Made by a program: the position numbers and the translations under genes. The notes beneath the pieces are model-generated. The model was not told the origin of the DNA and made no database searches. It worked only from the letters and a program-made list of their open reading frames with translations. Below, one piece after another: positions 51,629 to 61,532 of a DNA stretch of 64,000 bases. The stretch is from Variovorax brevis (lineage in GTDB: Bacteria > Pseudomonadota > Gammaproteobacteria > Burkholderiales > Burkholderiaceae_C). Location of the stretch: positions 434,001 through 498,000 of the forward strand of contig NZ_JASZYG010000003.1 of the NCBI RefSeq assembly GCF_030317105.1, read 5' to 3'. Numbering within the stretch: the stretch's first letter is position 1; the number at the start of each line of letters is the position of its first letter.

Positions 51629-52330
51629 ATGAATCAAGATCTATCGATCGTCTCCCTCATCCTCCACGCCAGCTTCGTGGTGCAGCTTGTCGTGCTGTTG
51701 CTGGTGGTGGTGTCGGTCGCGAGTTGGGCGGCCATCATCCGCAAGTACTTTGCGCTCAAGCGCACGCGCGCGCTCAACGACGACTTCGAGCGCGAGTTCT
51801 GGTCGGGCACCAGCCTGAACGAGCTCTTTTCATCCGCCGCGCAGAACGCCAAGTTTGCCGGCCCGATGGAGCGCATCTTCGCCAGCGGCATGCGTGAATA
51901 CCACAAGCTGCGCGAGCGCCAGATCGGCGATGCCGTCACGTTGCTCGACGGCGCCCGCCGCGCGATGCGTGCAAGCTTCCAGCGCGAACTGGATGCAGTG
52001 GAATCGAACCTGTCGTTCCTCGCCACCGTCGGCTCCGTGTCGCCCTACGTGGGGCTGTTCGGCACGGTGTGGGGCATCATGCATGCCTTCACGGGGCTGG
52101 CCAGCCTCGCGCAGGTCACGCTCTCGACTGTGGCCCCCGGCATCGCCGAGGCGCTGGTCGCCACCGCCATCGGCCTGTTCGCGGCCATCCCGGCTGTGGT
52201 CGCGTACAACCGCTTCGCCCGCGAGATCGACAAGATCGCCATTGCGCTGGAGACCTACATCGAAGAGTTCTCCAACATCCTGCAACGCAACCTGTCGGCG
52301 CAGCCTTCGGTCGCGGCGAGCGGTCGCTGA
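51629..52330 (+). CDS. tolQ: Tol-Pal system protein TolQ
   Basis: TolQ is an inner-membrane proton-channel subunit that with TolR energises TolA. The 233-residue protein has three transmembrane segments: about 12-35 (FVVQLVVLLLVVVSVASW), about 130-155 (SFLATVGSVSPYVGLFGTVW) and about 170-195 (TAIGLFAAIPAVVAYNRF). The TVWGIMHAF and GIAEALVATAIG segments are conserved. First gene of tolQRA. Confidence 0.97.
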   Translation: MNQDLSIVSLILHASFVVQLVVLLLVVVSVASWAAIIRKYFALKRTRALNDDFEREFWSGTSLNELFSSAAQNAKFAGPMERIFASGMREYHKLRERQIGDAVTLLDGARRAMRASFQRELDAVESNLSFLATVGSVSPYVGLFGTVWGIMHAFTGLASLAQVTLSTVAPGIAEALVATAIGLFAAIPAVVAYNRFAREIDKIAIALETYIEEFSNILQRNLSAQPSVAASGR

Positions 52331-52342
52331 AGGGAGCACAGC

Positions 52343-52783
<441 letters not shown>

Positions 52784-52790
52784 ACATTCG

Positions 52791-53786
52791 ATGTCACTCG
52801 CCGCCGACCGCCCCGAATTCGCACCGCCGCCGCAGCGGGGAACGATTCGCGCGCTCATCCTTGCGCTCATCGCCCACGCCTTGCTCATCGCCGCCCTCAC
52901 ATGGGGCGTGCACTGGCGGCGTGACAGCGAGAACGAGGCGGTCGAAGCCGAGTTGTGGTCGGCCACCGTGCAGCAGGCCGCGCCGCGCGCGGTAACGCCT
53001 CCGCCGGCGCCCACACCCGCACCGGCCCCTGTGCCCGTGCCGCCGCCACCTCCCCCGCCACCACCGCCTCCGCAGGCCGTGACGCCGCCTCCGCCGCCCG
53101 TGCCCGTGCCGCGCACGCCGGACATCGCGCTCGAACAGCAGAAGAAGCTCAAGGAGCAGCAAGAGCAGCGCGAGCGCGAACTGGATCGCCAGGAGCAGCA
53201 GCGCAAGCGTCAGGAAGCCGCCGCTCAGAAGGCCGCGCAGGAGCGCAAGGAACAGGAAGCGCAGAAGCGCGCCGAGGACGAAGCCGAGCGCAAGAAGGCG
53301 GAACAGCAGAAGCTCGCGGACCAGAAGAAGGCCGAGCAGCAAAAGCTCGCCGATCAGAAGAAGAAGGAAGAGGCTGCCAAGAAGGAAGCCGATGCGAAGC
53401 AGGCCTCCGCAGCGGCCGCGAAGGACCGCGCCGAGGCCATCAAGCGCATGCAGGCGATGGCGGGTACGGGCGGCGAGACGTCGACCGGCACGGCAGCGCG
53501 TGCGTCCGGCCCCTCGGGCAACTATGCCGGCCGCATCGCCGCGGCCGTGCGGCCCAACGTGACTTACCCGGACGTGGACACCGTCAGCGGAAACCCCACG
53601 GCTGAATTCGACGTGAACCTCGCGCCGGACGGCACCATCGTCGGCGTGAAGCTGCGCAAGTCGAGCGGCATTCCCGGATGGGACGACGCGGCGGAACGCG
53701 CATTGCGCAAGACGGAGAAGCTGCCGCGCGACATCGACGGGCGCGTGTTTCCTTCGCTCACCGTGGCGCTGCGGCCGAAAGGCTGA
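52791..53786 (+). CDS. tolA: Tol-Pal system protein TolA
   Basis: This 331-residue protein has the TolA layout: one N-terminal transmembrane helix (ALILALIAHALLIAALTWG), a Pro-rich stretch at about 63-108, a long charged coiled coil at about 115-220 with a repeated AEQQKLADQKK unit, and a small C-terminal TolA/TonB-type domain (VRPNVTYPDVDTVSGNPTAE). It spans the periplasm and links TolQR to Pal. tolB and pal do not follow here; a convergent dnaE does. Confidence 0.93.
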   Translation: MSLAADRPEFAPPPQRGTIRALILALIAHALLIAALTWGVHWRRDSENEAVEAELWSATVQQAAPRAVTPPPAPTPAPAPVPVPPPPPPPPPPPQAVTPPPPPVPVPRTPDIALEQQKKLKEQQEQRERELDRQEQQRKRQEAAAQKAAQERKEQEAQKRAEDEAERKKAEQQKLADQKKAEQQKLADQKKKEEAAKKEADAKQASAAAAKDRAEAIKRMQAMAGTGGETSTGTAARASGPSGNYAGRIAAAVRPNVTYPDVDTVSGNPTAEFDVNLAPDGTIVGVKLRKSSGIPGWDDAAERALRKTEKLPRDIDGRVFPSLTVALRPKG

Positions 53787-53846
53787 CAGGCCAGCGCGCG
53801 AGACGGCGCCGAGGCGCCGCCATCGCTTGCGCCGCCGCCCTGCTTC

Positions 53847-56800
53847 TTACTCGTAGATCACCGCCGCGTTGCCCGCTTCGGCCTGCGCCGTCCAGCTGGC
53901 CAGCGCCGCATCGGTCGGGAAGAACTTGGCCGCTTCGCCGAGTTGCAGTTCCACCTGCGCCCCGGCCCGCGCCAGCGAGAGCCGAACACCCAGGCCCTGC
54001 CGCAAGTCGCCCTGCTCGCTCGACTCGGTGCGTGGCGGAAACTCGCGCGCCAGGCGGGCGATGTCCGGCGCCTTGCCGTTGACCACCACGCGCAGGAACT
54101 TTCCAAAGCGGCAACGCGCCGCCGCAAGATCCCAGATCTGCTGAACCACAAAGCGCGCCTCGAAGCCGCCGCGTCCGGGCTGCAGCCGGCCGCTGACGAT
54201 GATCAGTTCGTCGTCCTTCAACGTGTTGCGGCTCGAATTGAGCAGTGCCTCGTCCGCCGTCGCCTCGATCGAGCCTGACTTGTCGTCGAGCTTGAAAATG
54301 CCGAGCTTGCCGCGGTTGCCGTTGATCACGCGCAGGTCGCTCACGATGCCGGCGAGCACCTGCTGGTCGCGGCTGTCGATCAGGTCGTCGATCTGCCGCT
54401 TGCAGAAGCGCCGCACCTCGTGCGCCACTTCGTCGAACAAATGGCCTGAGAGGAAGAAGCCGACGGCGGTCTTCTCGTACGTGAGGCGCTCCTTCACGCC
54501 CCAAGGCGTGGCCGGGACCAGCTCGGGCTCCTGCGTGGCCGAGCCGTGCTCGCTGTCGCCGAAGATGTCGACCTGCGCCGCGTTGGCGGACGTCGCATTC
54601 GCAAAATCGAAAGCACGGTCCACCGACGCGACCAGCGATGCGCGGTTCATCTGGATCGCGTCGAAGGCGCCCGCCTTGATGAGCGCCTCGACGGTGCGCT
54701 TGTTGATGCGCTGGCGGTCCACGCGCACGCAGAAGTCGAACAGGCTCTTGAAAGGGCCGCCCTCTTCGCGCGCTTTCACGATGGCCTCGATGGCGAGTTG
54801 GCCCGTGCCCTTGACGGCGCCGAGGCCGTAGCGGATCACCTTGTCCGTGACGGGCTCGAAGCGGTAGTTGCCGCGGTTCACGTCCGGTGGCTCGAAGTCG
54901 AGGCCGAAGTTCTTTTTCGCGTCCTCGAACAACACCTTGAGCTTGTCGGTGTCGTCCATTTCCACCGTCATGTTGGCGCAGAAGAACTCGGCGCAATAGT
55001 GCACCTTGAGCCAACCGGTGTGATACGCCAGCAGCGAGTAAGCGGCAGCGTGGGACTTGTTGAAGCCGTAGCCTGCGAACTTCTCCATCAAGTCGAAGAT
55101 CTCGTCGGCCTTTTCCTGCACGATGCCGTGCGTCGCGAGCGCGCCCGCGCGGAACTTCTCGCGGTGCTCGGCCATTTCCTCGAGCTTCTTCTTGCCCATC
55201 GCACGGCGCAGCAAGTCGGCGCCGCCGAGCGAGTAGCCGCCCAGGATCTGCGCGGTCTGCATCACCTGTTCCTGGTAGACCATGATACCGTAGGTCTCGG
55301 ACAGCATCTCGCCCACGGCCGGATGTGGATACTCCACCGGCTCACGTCCGTGCTTGCGCGCGACGAAGCTGGGGATCAGGTCCATCGGGCCCGGACGGTA
55401 CAAGGCGTTGAGCGCGATGAGGTCTTCAAGACGCGTCGGCCGTGCGTCCTTCAACATGCCCTGCATGCCGCGCGATTCAAACTGGAACACGGCTTCGGTC
55501 TTGCCGTCGGAGAACAGGCGATAGGTCGGCGCGTCGTTGAGCGGGATGTTCTCGTACTGGAAGTTCTCCTGCCCCTTGTGGCGCTTCATGATGAACTCGC
55601 GCGCGATCTCCAGGATCGTCAGCGTCGCCAAGCCCAGGAAGTCGAACTTCACCAGGCCGATGGCTTCGACGTCGTCTTTGTCGTACTGGCTCACGGCCGA
55701 GTCGCTGCCCGGCTGTTGATACAGCGGACAGAAGTCGGTGAGCTTGCCCGGCGCAATCAACACACCCCCGGCGTGCATGCCGATGTTGCGCGTCATGCCT
55801 TCGAGCTTTTGCGCCAGCTCGACCAGCATCCTCACTTCTTCCTCACGCTCGATGCGGGCGGCGAGTACCGGCTCCATCTCGATGGCGTAGTTGTTCTTGT
55901 CGCCTTCCACCTTCGGGCTCGGCGGATATTGCAGCGTGACCGACATGCCCGGCTTGTTCGGGATCAGCTTGCTGATGCCGTCGCAGAACATGTAGCTCAT
56001 GTCGAGCACACGGCCCACGTCGCGGATGGCGGCACGCGCGGCCATCGTTCCGAAGGTCGCGATCTGGCTCACGGCATCGCGGCCGTACTTGTCCTTCACG
56101 TAGTCGATGACGCGGTCGCGGTTTCCCTGGCAGAAGTCGATGTCGAAGTCAGGCATCGACACGCGCTCCGGGTTCAGGAAGCGCTCGAACAGCAGGTTGT
56201 ATTGCAGCGGGTCGAGGTCGGTGATCTTGAGCGCGTACGCGACCAGCGAGCCTGCGCCTGAACCCCGGCCCGGACCGACCGGACAGCCGTTGTTCTTCGC
56301 CCAGTTGATGAAGTCGCCCACGATCAGGAAGTAGCCGGGGAAGCCCATCTTCAGGATCGTGCCGATCTCGAATTCGAGACGCTCGACGTATCGCGGGCGT
56401 TCCTTGTCGCGCAGCGCCACGTCGGGGTACAGGTGCGCGAGGCGCTCCTCCAGCCCCTCGAAGGACGCCACCCGAAAGTATTCGTCCATCGGCATGCCGC
56501 CCGGCGTCGGGAAGTTTGGCAACTGCGGCTTGCCAAGCACCAGCGTCAGGTTGCAGCGCTTGGCGATTTCGACCGTATTGGCAATCGCGCTCGGCACGTC
56601 GGCAAAGAGCGCCTCCATCTCGGCCGCCGACTTGAAGTACTGCTCGGTCGTGAACTTGCGAACACGGCGCGGGTTGCCGAGGATCTCGCCCTCGGAAATG
56701 CACACGCGCGCTTCGTGCGCCTCGTAGTCTTCTTGCGACGCGAACTGCACCGGATGCGTCGCGACCACCGGCAGGTTCAGGCGCGCCGCCAGTTGCACGG

Positions 56801-57359
56801 CGGCAATCACGTGCGGCTCGTCCTGCGGTCGCCCGGCACGCTGCAGTTCGATGTAGAAGCGGTGCGGGAAGATGCCCGCCAATTGCAATGCAAGTTCCGC
56901 CGCCCGTGCGTCGCCGTGCTCGCCGCCCTGCAGCAAGGGCTGGCCCAGCGGACCGGCTTGCGCGCCGGAAAGCAGGATCAGTCCCGCGTTGAGCTCCTGC
57001 AGCCATTCCAGCTTGCAGGCGGCTTGCGACTGCCCGCGGCCTACGTTCTGCGTCCATGCGCGCGCCAGCAGTTCGGACAGGTTGAGGTAGCCCTGTGTGT
57101 CCTGCACCAGCAGGATCATGCGGGTGAGCGTGGCCGCGTCCTTGCCCAGCCCCTCGACGAAAATTTCAGCGCCCAGGACGGGCTTGACGCCCTTGCCCCG
57201 CGCTTCCTTGTAAAACTTGACGGCTCCGAAGAGGTTGTTGAGGTCGGAGATGGCCAACGCGGGTTGCTTGTCGCGGGCCGCGGCCTTGACGACTTCGTCG
57301 ATCCGGTTGGTGCCGTCGACGACGGAAAATTCGGTGTGCAGGCGCAGGTGAACAAACAT
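53847..57359 (-). CDS. dnaE: DNA polymerase III subunit alpha
   Basis: DnaE is the replicative polymerase catalytic subunit. The 1,170-residue protein begins with the PHP domain (FVHLRLHTEFSVVDG) and has the polymerase palm aspartates in MPDFDIDFCQGNRD, GCPVGPGRGSGAGSLVAY, the fingers YGIMVYQEQVMQTAQ, KSHAAAYSLLAYHTGWLK and a C-terminal OB fold (ADEALLNSSRNTLKDDELI). The start at MFVHLRL is the family start. It is convergent with tolA, 60 bases away, and intact. Confidence 0.97.
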   Translation of the reverse strand: MFVHLRLHTEFSVVDGTNRIDEVVKAAARDKQPALAISDLNNLFGAVKFYKEARGKGVKPVLGAEIFVEGLGKDAATLTRMILLVQDTQGYLNLSELLARAWTQNVGRGQSQAACKLEWLQELNAGLILLSGAQAGPLGQPLLQGGEHGDARAAELALQLAGIFPHRFYIELQRAGRPQDEPHVIAAVQLAARLNLPVVATHPVQFASQEDYEAHEARVCISEGEILGNPRRVRKFTTEQYFKSAAEMEALFADVPSAIANTVEIAKRCNLTLVLGKPQLPNFPTPGGMPMDEYFRVASFEGLEERLAHLYPDVALRDKERPRYVERLEFEIGTILKMGFPGYFLIVGDFINWAKNNGCPVGPGRGSGAGSLVAYALKITDLDPLQYNLLFERFLNPERVSMPDFDIDFCQGNRDRVIDYVKDKYGRDAVSQIATFGTMAARAAIRDVGRVLDMSYMFCDGISKLIPNKPGMSVTLQYPPSPKVEGDKNNYAIEMEPVLAARIEREEEVRMLVELAQKLEGMTRNIGMHAGGVLIAPGKLTDFCPLYQQPGSDSAVSQYDKDDVEAIGLVKFDFLGLATLTILEIAREFIMKRHKGQENFQYENIPLNDAPTYRLFSDGKTEAVFQFESRGMQGMLKDARPTRLEDLIALNALYRPGPMDLIPSFVARKHGREPVEYPHPAVGEMLSETYGIMVYQEQVMQTAQILGGYSLGGADLLRRAMGKKKLEEMAEHREKFRAGALATHGIVQEKADEIFDLMEKFAGYGFNKSHAAAYSLLAYHTGWLKVHYCAEFFCANMTVEMDDTDKLKVLFEDAKKNFGLDFEPPDVNRGNYRFEPVTDKVIRYGLGAVKGTGQLAIEAIVKAREEGGPFKSLFDFCVRVDRQRINKRTVEALIKAGAFDAIQMNRASLVASVDRAFDFANATSANAAQVDIFGDSEHGSATQEPELVPATPWGVKERLTYEKTAVGFFLSGHLFDEVAHEVRRFCKRQIDDLIDSRDQQVLAGIVSDLRVINGNRGKLGIFKLDDKSGSIEATADEALLNSSRNTLKDDELIIVSGRLQPGRGGFEARFVVQQIWDLAAARCRFGKFLRVVVNGKAPDIARLAREFPPRTESSEQGDLRQGLGVRLSLARAGAQVELQLGEAAKFFPTDAALASWTAQAEAGNAAVIYE

Positions 57360-57502
57360 CGGGTGATTGTAGAAAGTACGGCGCGGGCCGATTCCGCGGG
57401 TCGTTACGGGGATGACCTGAAATGTTCTGGCGCTGTAAATTACGCGCAGCCCGGGCAGCGTCGACTGCCGGGGAACAAATAAATCTTCAGGGAGAAAATT
57501 AC

Positions 57503-57817
57503 ATGTCGAAATCCATCGGCGACCGGGAAGCACGCCTGGTCAAGCGCTTTCCTGCGCTTCGGGCCGTGCCGGAAGGCCAACGCCATGCATTGGCAATGCG
57601 TGCGGCGCGTCAACGTTCGGTCTGGTGGCCTTTGATGGCGATGTTTTTCGTGGTGCTGCCTGCGCTCGCCATGGGGATCATCTTCCTTCAGGCGCATCTG
57701 GATCGCACGACGCTCGCCATTGTCGGCGGGCTGATCGGCGGCATCGCCATCGCCACGGTCGTGCAGGTCATCCACTACGTCCACGGCAAAGCCATCCATC
57801 GGCTGGTCTCCCAATAG
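57503..57817 (+). CDS. Small two-helix membrane protein
   Basis: This 104-residue protein has a basic N-terminal part (about 1-40), then two hydrophobic segments ([19 protein letters not shown] and [20 protein letters not shown]) joined by a short loop, and a short basic end. A GGGAGA ribosome site lies 7 bases before the ATG. I do not recognise the family. It lies 29 bases before trhO, so the two may share a transcript. Confidence 0.7.
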   Translation: MSKSIGDREARLVKRFPALRAVPEGQRHALAMRAARQRSVWWPLMAMFFVVLPALAMGIIFLQAHLDRTTLAIVGGLIGGIAIATVVQVIHYVHGKAIHRLVSQ

Positions 57818-57846
57818 GCCCGCTGCCGCACCTAGAATCGCGCCCC

Positions 57847-58632
57847 GTGATCGAAATTCTCAACATCGCTGCCTACAAGTTCGTGCCCATCGACGATGGC
57901 CACGAACTGCGTGAGCGGTTGCTCACCCGCGCACGCGCACTGGACCTGCGTGGCACGGTGCTGATTGCCACGGAAGGCATCAATCTCTTCATTGCGGGCG
58001 CGCCGGAAGCCATCGGCGAGTTCCTGGGCACCCTGCGTGCCGATCCGCGCTTTGCCGACCTGGAAACCAAGGAAAGCTGGTCGCTGACCCAGCCCTTCCG
58101 CCGGATGCTCGTGAAACTCAAGCGCGAGATCATCCGCATGGACCATCCGGCCATTCAGCCCGCTTCCGGGCGCGCGCCGGGCGTGGAACCCAAGACCCTC
58201 AAGCGCTGGCTCGACCAGGGCCACGACGACGTGGGCAAGCCCATCGTCATGCTCGACACGCGCAATGCCTTCGAAGTGGACTACGGCACCTTCGACGGCG
58301 CGATTGACTGGCGCATCGGCAAGTTCACCGAGTTCCCGCAAGCCGTGGCAGCGCATCGCGAAGAGCTGGCCGGCAAGACGGTCGTCAGCTTTTGCACCGG
58401 CGGCATCCGCTGCGAAAAAGCGGCGATCCTCATGCACGAAGTCGGCCTGCCCAATGTGCTGCAACTGGAAGGCGGCATCCTCAAGTACTTCGAGGAAGTG
58501 GGCGGCGCGCACTACTCGGGCGATTGCTTCGTGTTCGACGGTCGCGAATCGCTGGCGCCCGACCTGAGTGCCCGCCGCAACGGCATCAGCGCACGGGCGA
58601 GCGAAGACCCGGACATCTCGATCAAGAACTGA
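57847..58632 (+). CDS. trhO: tRNA uridine(34) hydroxylase TrhO (rhodanese domain)
   Basis: TrhO (YceA) hydroxylates U34 of tRNAs in the ho5U/cmo5U pathway with O2. The 261-residue protein has an N-terminal acylphosphatase-like part ([20 protein letters not shown]) and a rhodanese domain with the active Cys in [14 protein letters not shown]. The final Cys-bearing segment GDCFVFDGR is also conserved. The start is GTG at 57847. Confidence 0.92.
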   Translation: MIEILNIAAYKFVPIDDGHELRERLLTRARALDLRGTVLIATEGINLFIAGAPEAIGEFLGTLRADPRFADLETKESWSLTQPFRRMLVKLKREIIRMDHPAIQPASGRAPGVEPKTLKRWLDQGHDDVGKPIVMLDTRNAFEVDYGTFDGAIDWRIGKFTEFPQAVAAHREELAGKTVVSFCTGGIRCEKAAILMHEVGLPNVLQLEGGILKYFEEVGGAHYSGDCFVFDGRESLAPDLSARRNGISARASEDPDISIKN

Positions 58633-58687
58633 GTTGCTGGAATCGCGAAGCGCGGCCGTCGCTGGAGTTTGCCCAGCGATGCCCCGC

Positions 58688-59599
58688 TCAAACCGGCGTC
58701 GTCGTGACGTCCGGCCCCTTCGCTTCAAAGCCACGCTCGGGCAACGGGATGAATTCCGTTTCGCCCGGCACCTGGCCCATGCGCTGCGCTTTCCAGTCGG
58801 CGCCCGCTTCGAGGATGCGCTCGCGCCGGCTCGACACGAAGTTCCACACCATGACGCGCGGACCACCATCGAGCGGGTCGCCGCCGATGACGACGGCACG
58901 CACCGGCTTGTCGCCGGTCGCTTGCAACTTCGCGCCTTGTCCGTCGGGGAACAATGCCATCGCAAAGGGCGGCACGGGCGCGCCGTCCATGTCGATCGAG
59001 CCTTCCACAACATAGAGCGCAAGCTCCGGCGCCATCGCCGGCAGCGTGAGGCTCGCACCGGCTGGCAGCGCGATGTCGAGGTAGATCGTTGGCGCAAAGG
59101 TCTTCACGGGTGAGCGCTTGCCAAACGCCTCGCCAATGAGCACACGCACCCGCGCGCCTTGCTCATCGACCTCGGGAATATCGCTCGCGGCCGTGTGCGA
59201 AAAACTCGGCTCGACTTCCTCAAAAGCGACCGGCAAGGCTGCCCACAGTTGCAGGCCGTGGTTGACGTATTCCGCTTCGAGCAGTTGATCGGGCTTGCGC
59301 TCCGAATGCACGATTCCTCGGCCCGCCGTCATCCAGTTGATGGCGCCGGGTCGAATCTCCTGCGTCGTGCCGAGGCTGTCGCGATGCATCATCGCGCCCT
59401 CGAAAAGATAGGTGACGGTGGCCAGGCCAATGTGGGGATGCGGACGAACGTCGTGCTCGCGACCTGCATGCTCCGTGGCCGGACCGAAATGGTCGAAGAA
59501 GACGAAGGGGCCAACGGAGCGTTTGGTGGCGGCCGGCAGCAGCCGTCGCACCATGAAGCCGCCACCGAGATCCTTGTCGTGTGCTTTGAGCAGGTTCAT
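58688..59599 (-). CDS. Pirin family protein (1)
   Basis: This 303-residue bicupin has the N-terminal pirin signature GPFVFFDHFGPA, the metal site PHPHIGLATVTYLFEG (two His) and MTAGRGIVHSER, and a C-terminal cupin without clear metal ligands. Pirins bind Fe or Mn and several bacterial members have quercetinase-like activity. It is the last gene of an operon led by a second pirin gene; the physiological substrate is unknown. Confidence 0.9.
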   Translation of the reverse strand: MNLLKAHDKDLGGGFMVRRLLPAATKRSVGPFVFFDHFGPATEHAGREHDVRPHPHIGLATVTYLFEGAMMHRDSLGTTQEIRPGAINWMTAGRGIVHSERKPDQLLEAEYVNHGLQLWAALPVAFEEVEPSFSHTAASDIPEVDEQGARVRVLIGEAFGKRSPVKTFAPTIYLDIALPAGASLTLPAMAPELALYVVEGSIDMDGAPVPPFAMALFPDGQGAKLQATGDKPVRAVVIGGDPLDGGPRVMVWNFVSSRRERILEAGADWKAQRMGQVPGETEFIPLPERGFEAKGPDVTTTPV

Positions 59600-59623
59600 G
59601 CGCGAGGCTCCTGGAAGTGATGT

Positions 59624-60178
59624 TCAGCGTTTGATCATGGCGGCGACGGCGGCAACGCGCTCGCCCAGGGCGCGCGCCGTCTCCAGATCGCCTTTCGACA
59701 TTTCGGACGAACTCGCATCCGTTGGCGACGTGGCCAGCGCGCCGCCGTAGCCGCCCATGTAGTTGGGCGAATGCCGCGTCGACGCCTTGTCGTTGGCAGG
59801 CAGCATGCCCAAGCCCACCCATAGCCCGCCATGCTGCATCGCCAGCGTCCAGAGGTAGTTGATGGTGGAGAGCTTGTCGCCGTTCATGGCCGCGCTGTTG
59901 GTGAAGCCTGCAAAGAGCTTGTCCTTCCAGGCCTGCGTGAACCACGGCTTGGAAGACGCGTCCGCGAACTTCTTGAACTGCCAGCTCGGCCCGCCCATGT
60001 AGGTCGGCGCACCGAATATCACGGCATCGGCGGCGCCGATGGCTTCCCAGCCGCCAGACGGCAAATTGCCATCGGCATCGATGGCAATGAGATGGGCGCC
60101 AGCGCCATCGGCCACCGCCTGCGCCATGCGCTGCGTGTGGCCGTAGCCGGAATGGAAAACAACGACGATGTCAGACAT
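59624..60178 (-). CDS. Flavodoxin-fold NAD(P)H:quinone oxidoreductase (WrbA-like)
   Basis: This 184-residue flavodoxin-like protein has the FMN phosphate loop VVFHSGYGHTQRMAQAV, DAVIFGAPTYMGGPSWQFK and FAGFTNSAAMNGDK, the pattern of WrbA and related reductases. WrbA-type enzymes reduce quinones by two electrons, which limits oxidative stress. It lies between doxX and the first pirin gene in one operon. Confidence 0.87.
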   Translation of the reverse strand: MSDIVVVFHSGYGHTQRMAQAVADGAGAHLIAIDADGNLPSGGWEAIGAADAVIFGAPTYMGGPSWQFKKFADASSKPWFTQAWKDKLFAGFTNSAAMNGDKLSTINYLWTLAMQHGGLWVGLGMLPANDKASTRHSPNYMGGYGGALATSPTDASSSEMSKGDLETARALGERVAAVAAMIKR

Positions 60179-60201
60179 GCGCCGAGTTTCCCATGGGCTG
60201 C

Positions 60202-60636
60202 TTACTTCTTGTCGATGGAGAAGCGACCGGGGCCGAAGGCAGCCAGGGCCAGCAGGCCGCCGACGATGGCGATGTTCTTGGTGAACAGCAGGGTCGTGAC
60301 CATCTTCGCCGCTTCAGGCGCAGCCCAGAATGCGTGGAAGAAGATCGATGCAGCGAGCGTGAACACGGCCAGGATCAGCGCAGCCAGGCGCGTCTTGTAG
60401 CCGAGCAGGAAGGCAATGCCGACGCCCAGTTCCACGACGATCGCGATGACGGCGCCCACGGCCGGCAGGGGCAAGCCCACGGAGGCGATGTAGCCGACCG
60501 TGCCGGCAAAGCCCGTCAGCTTGGCGAAGCCCGCCGGGATGAACATGGCAGCGACCAGGATCCGGCCGAGTAGCGCGAGAAAGTCGCGGCCTGGCAGTTC
60601 ATTGGCGGTGTTGTTGGCAGTAATCGAGTTGGACAT
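60202..60636 (-). CDS. DoxX family membrane protein
   Basis: This 144-residue DoxX/SURF4-like protein has four hydrophobic helices: LLGRILVAAMFIPAGFAKL, the ELGVGIAFLLGY region, ALILAVFTLAASIFFHAF and IAIVGGLLALAAFG. The Arg and Lys near helix 1 and the His in helix 3 are family features. A ribosome site AGGAG lies 7 bases before the ATG. Neighbouring pirin and quinone reductase genes suggest a role in the response to quinones or other oxidants. Confidence 0.9.
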   Translation of the reverse strand: MSNSITANNTANELPGRDFLALLGRILVAAMFIPAGFAKLTGFAGTVGYIASVGLPLPAVGAVIAIVVELGVGIAFLLGYKTRLAALILAVFTLAASIFFHAFWAAPEAAKMVTTLLFTKNIAIVGGLLALAAFGPGRFSIDKK

Positions 60637-60676
60637 GGAATAACTCCTGGGTTGGGAAAAACAAAAAATTTCGGCT

Positions 60677-61378
60677 TCAAGCCGCGAGGTCGAAAACCAG
60701 CACTTCAGCGTCCTTGCCGGCCGCGAGCGCCAATTGCGATTCACCTTCCAGCTTGGCCGCGTCGCCGCCCACGAGCTTTTGCCCGTTGACGTCGAGTTCG
60801 CCACGCACGAGGTGCACGTAGGTCTTGCGCTTCGGATCAAGCGAAAGCTCTGCACTTTCCGCGCCGTCGATGAGCCCTGCGTACAGCCGCGCATCGGCGT
60901 TCACGCTGACGGAACCATCGGCGCCATCGGGCGAAGCGACCAGGCGCAGGTGGCCGCGCTTCTCGGCTTGCGCAAAACTCTTCTGTTCGTAGCCGGGCGC
61001 AACGCCCTTCACCTTCGGCTCGATCCAGATCTGCAGGAAGTGCGTCGTCTCGTCGGCCTTGTGGTTGAACTCGCTGTGCATCACGCCCCGTCCGGCGCTC
61101 ATGCGCTGCACGTCGCCGGGTGGGATCGATTCGATGTTGCCCATGCTGTCCTTGTGTGCCAGTTCGCCCGACAGCACGTAGCTGATGATTTCCATGTCGC
61201 GGTGGCCGTGCGTGCCGAAGCCCGCGCCCGCCGCGACGCGGTCTTCATTGATGACGCGCAGGTTGCCGAATCCCATGTGCGCCGGGTCGTAGTAGCCCGC
61301 GAAAGAAAAACTGTGAAAGGAGCGAAGCCAGCCGTGGTCGGCATAGCCGCGTTCTTGTGATCTGCGAATTTGAAGCAT
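60677..61378 (-). CDS. Pirin family protein (2), YhhW-like quercetinase type
   Basis: This 233-residue YhhW-like pirin has WLRSFHSFSFAGYYDP and the metal site GTHGHRDMEIISYVLSGE (His, His, Glu), then MSAGRGVMHSEFNH with the fourth ligand. E. coli YhhW degrades quercetin in vitro. AGGAG lies 7 bases before the ATG. It heads the operon and is divergent from a LysR gene across a 25-base inverted repeat. Confidence 0.92.
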   Translation of the reverse strand: MLQIRRSQERGYADHGWLRSFHSFSFAGYYDPAHMGFGNLRVINEDRVAAGAGFGTHGHRDMEIISYVLSGELAHKDSMGNIESIPPGDVQRMSAGRGVMHSEFNHKADETTHFLQIWIEPKVKGVAPGYEQKSFAQAEKRGHLRLVASPDGADGSVSVNADARLYAGLIDGAESAELSLDPKRKTYVHLVRGELDVNGQKLVGGDAAKLEGESQLALAAGKDAEVLVFDLAA

Positions 61379-61490
61379 CTTTGCACTCCTGCCTCGCCGG
61401 CCTTTGGCCTTGGAGGTCTCTCGTATGCCGCGCCGGATGCGCAGCGGATGTGTGGAACTTTAGGCCTGCGCAACCCCCTCGCAATCCGCC

Positions 61491-61515
61491 AGATTTGAAG
61501 GCATCATTCAAATCT
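61491..61515. promoter_or_regulatory. LysR binding site (inverted repeat)
   Basis: AGATTTGAA-N7-TTCAAATCT is a perfect 9+9 inverted repeat that contains the LysR-type T-N11-A core. It lies 17 bases before the LysR ATG and about 110 bases before the first pirin gene. Confidence 0.75.
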
Positions 61516-61532
61516 TTTGAACAATCGACCTC

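Noticed and set aside
54546..56261. 571-codon plus-strand frame opposite dnaE
   Set aside because: The minus strand is an intact dnaE with all motifs; the plus frame is a high-GC shadow.
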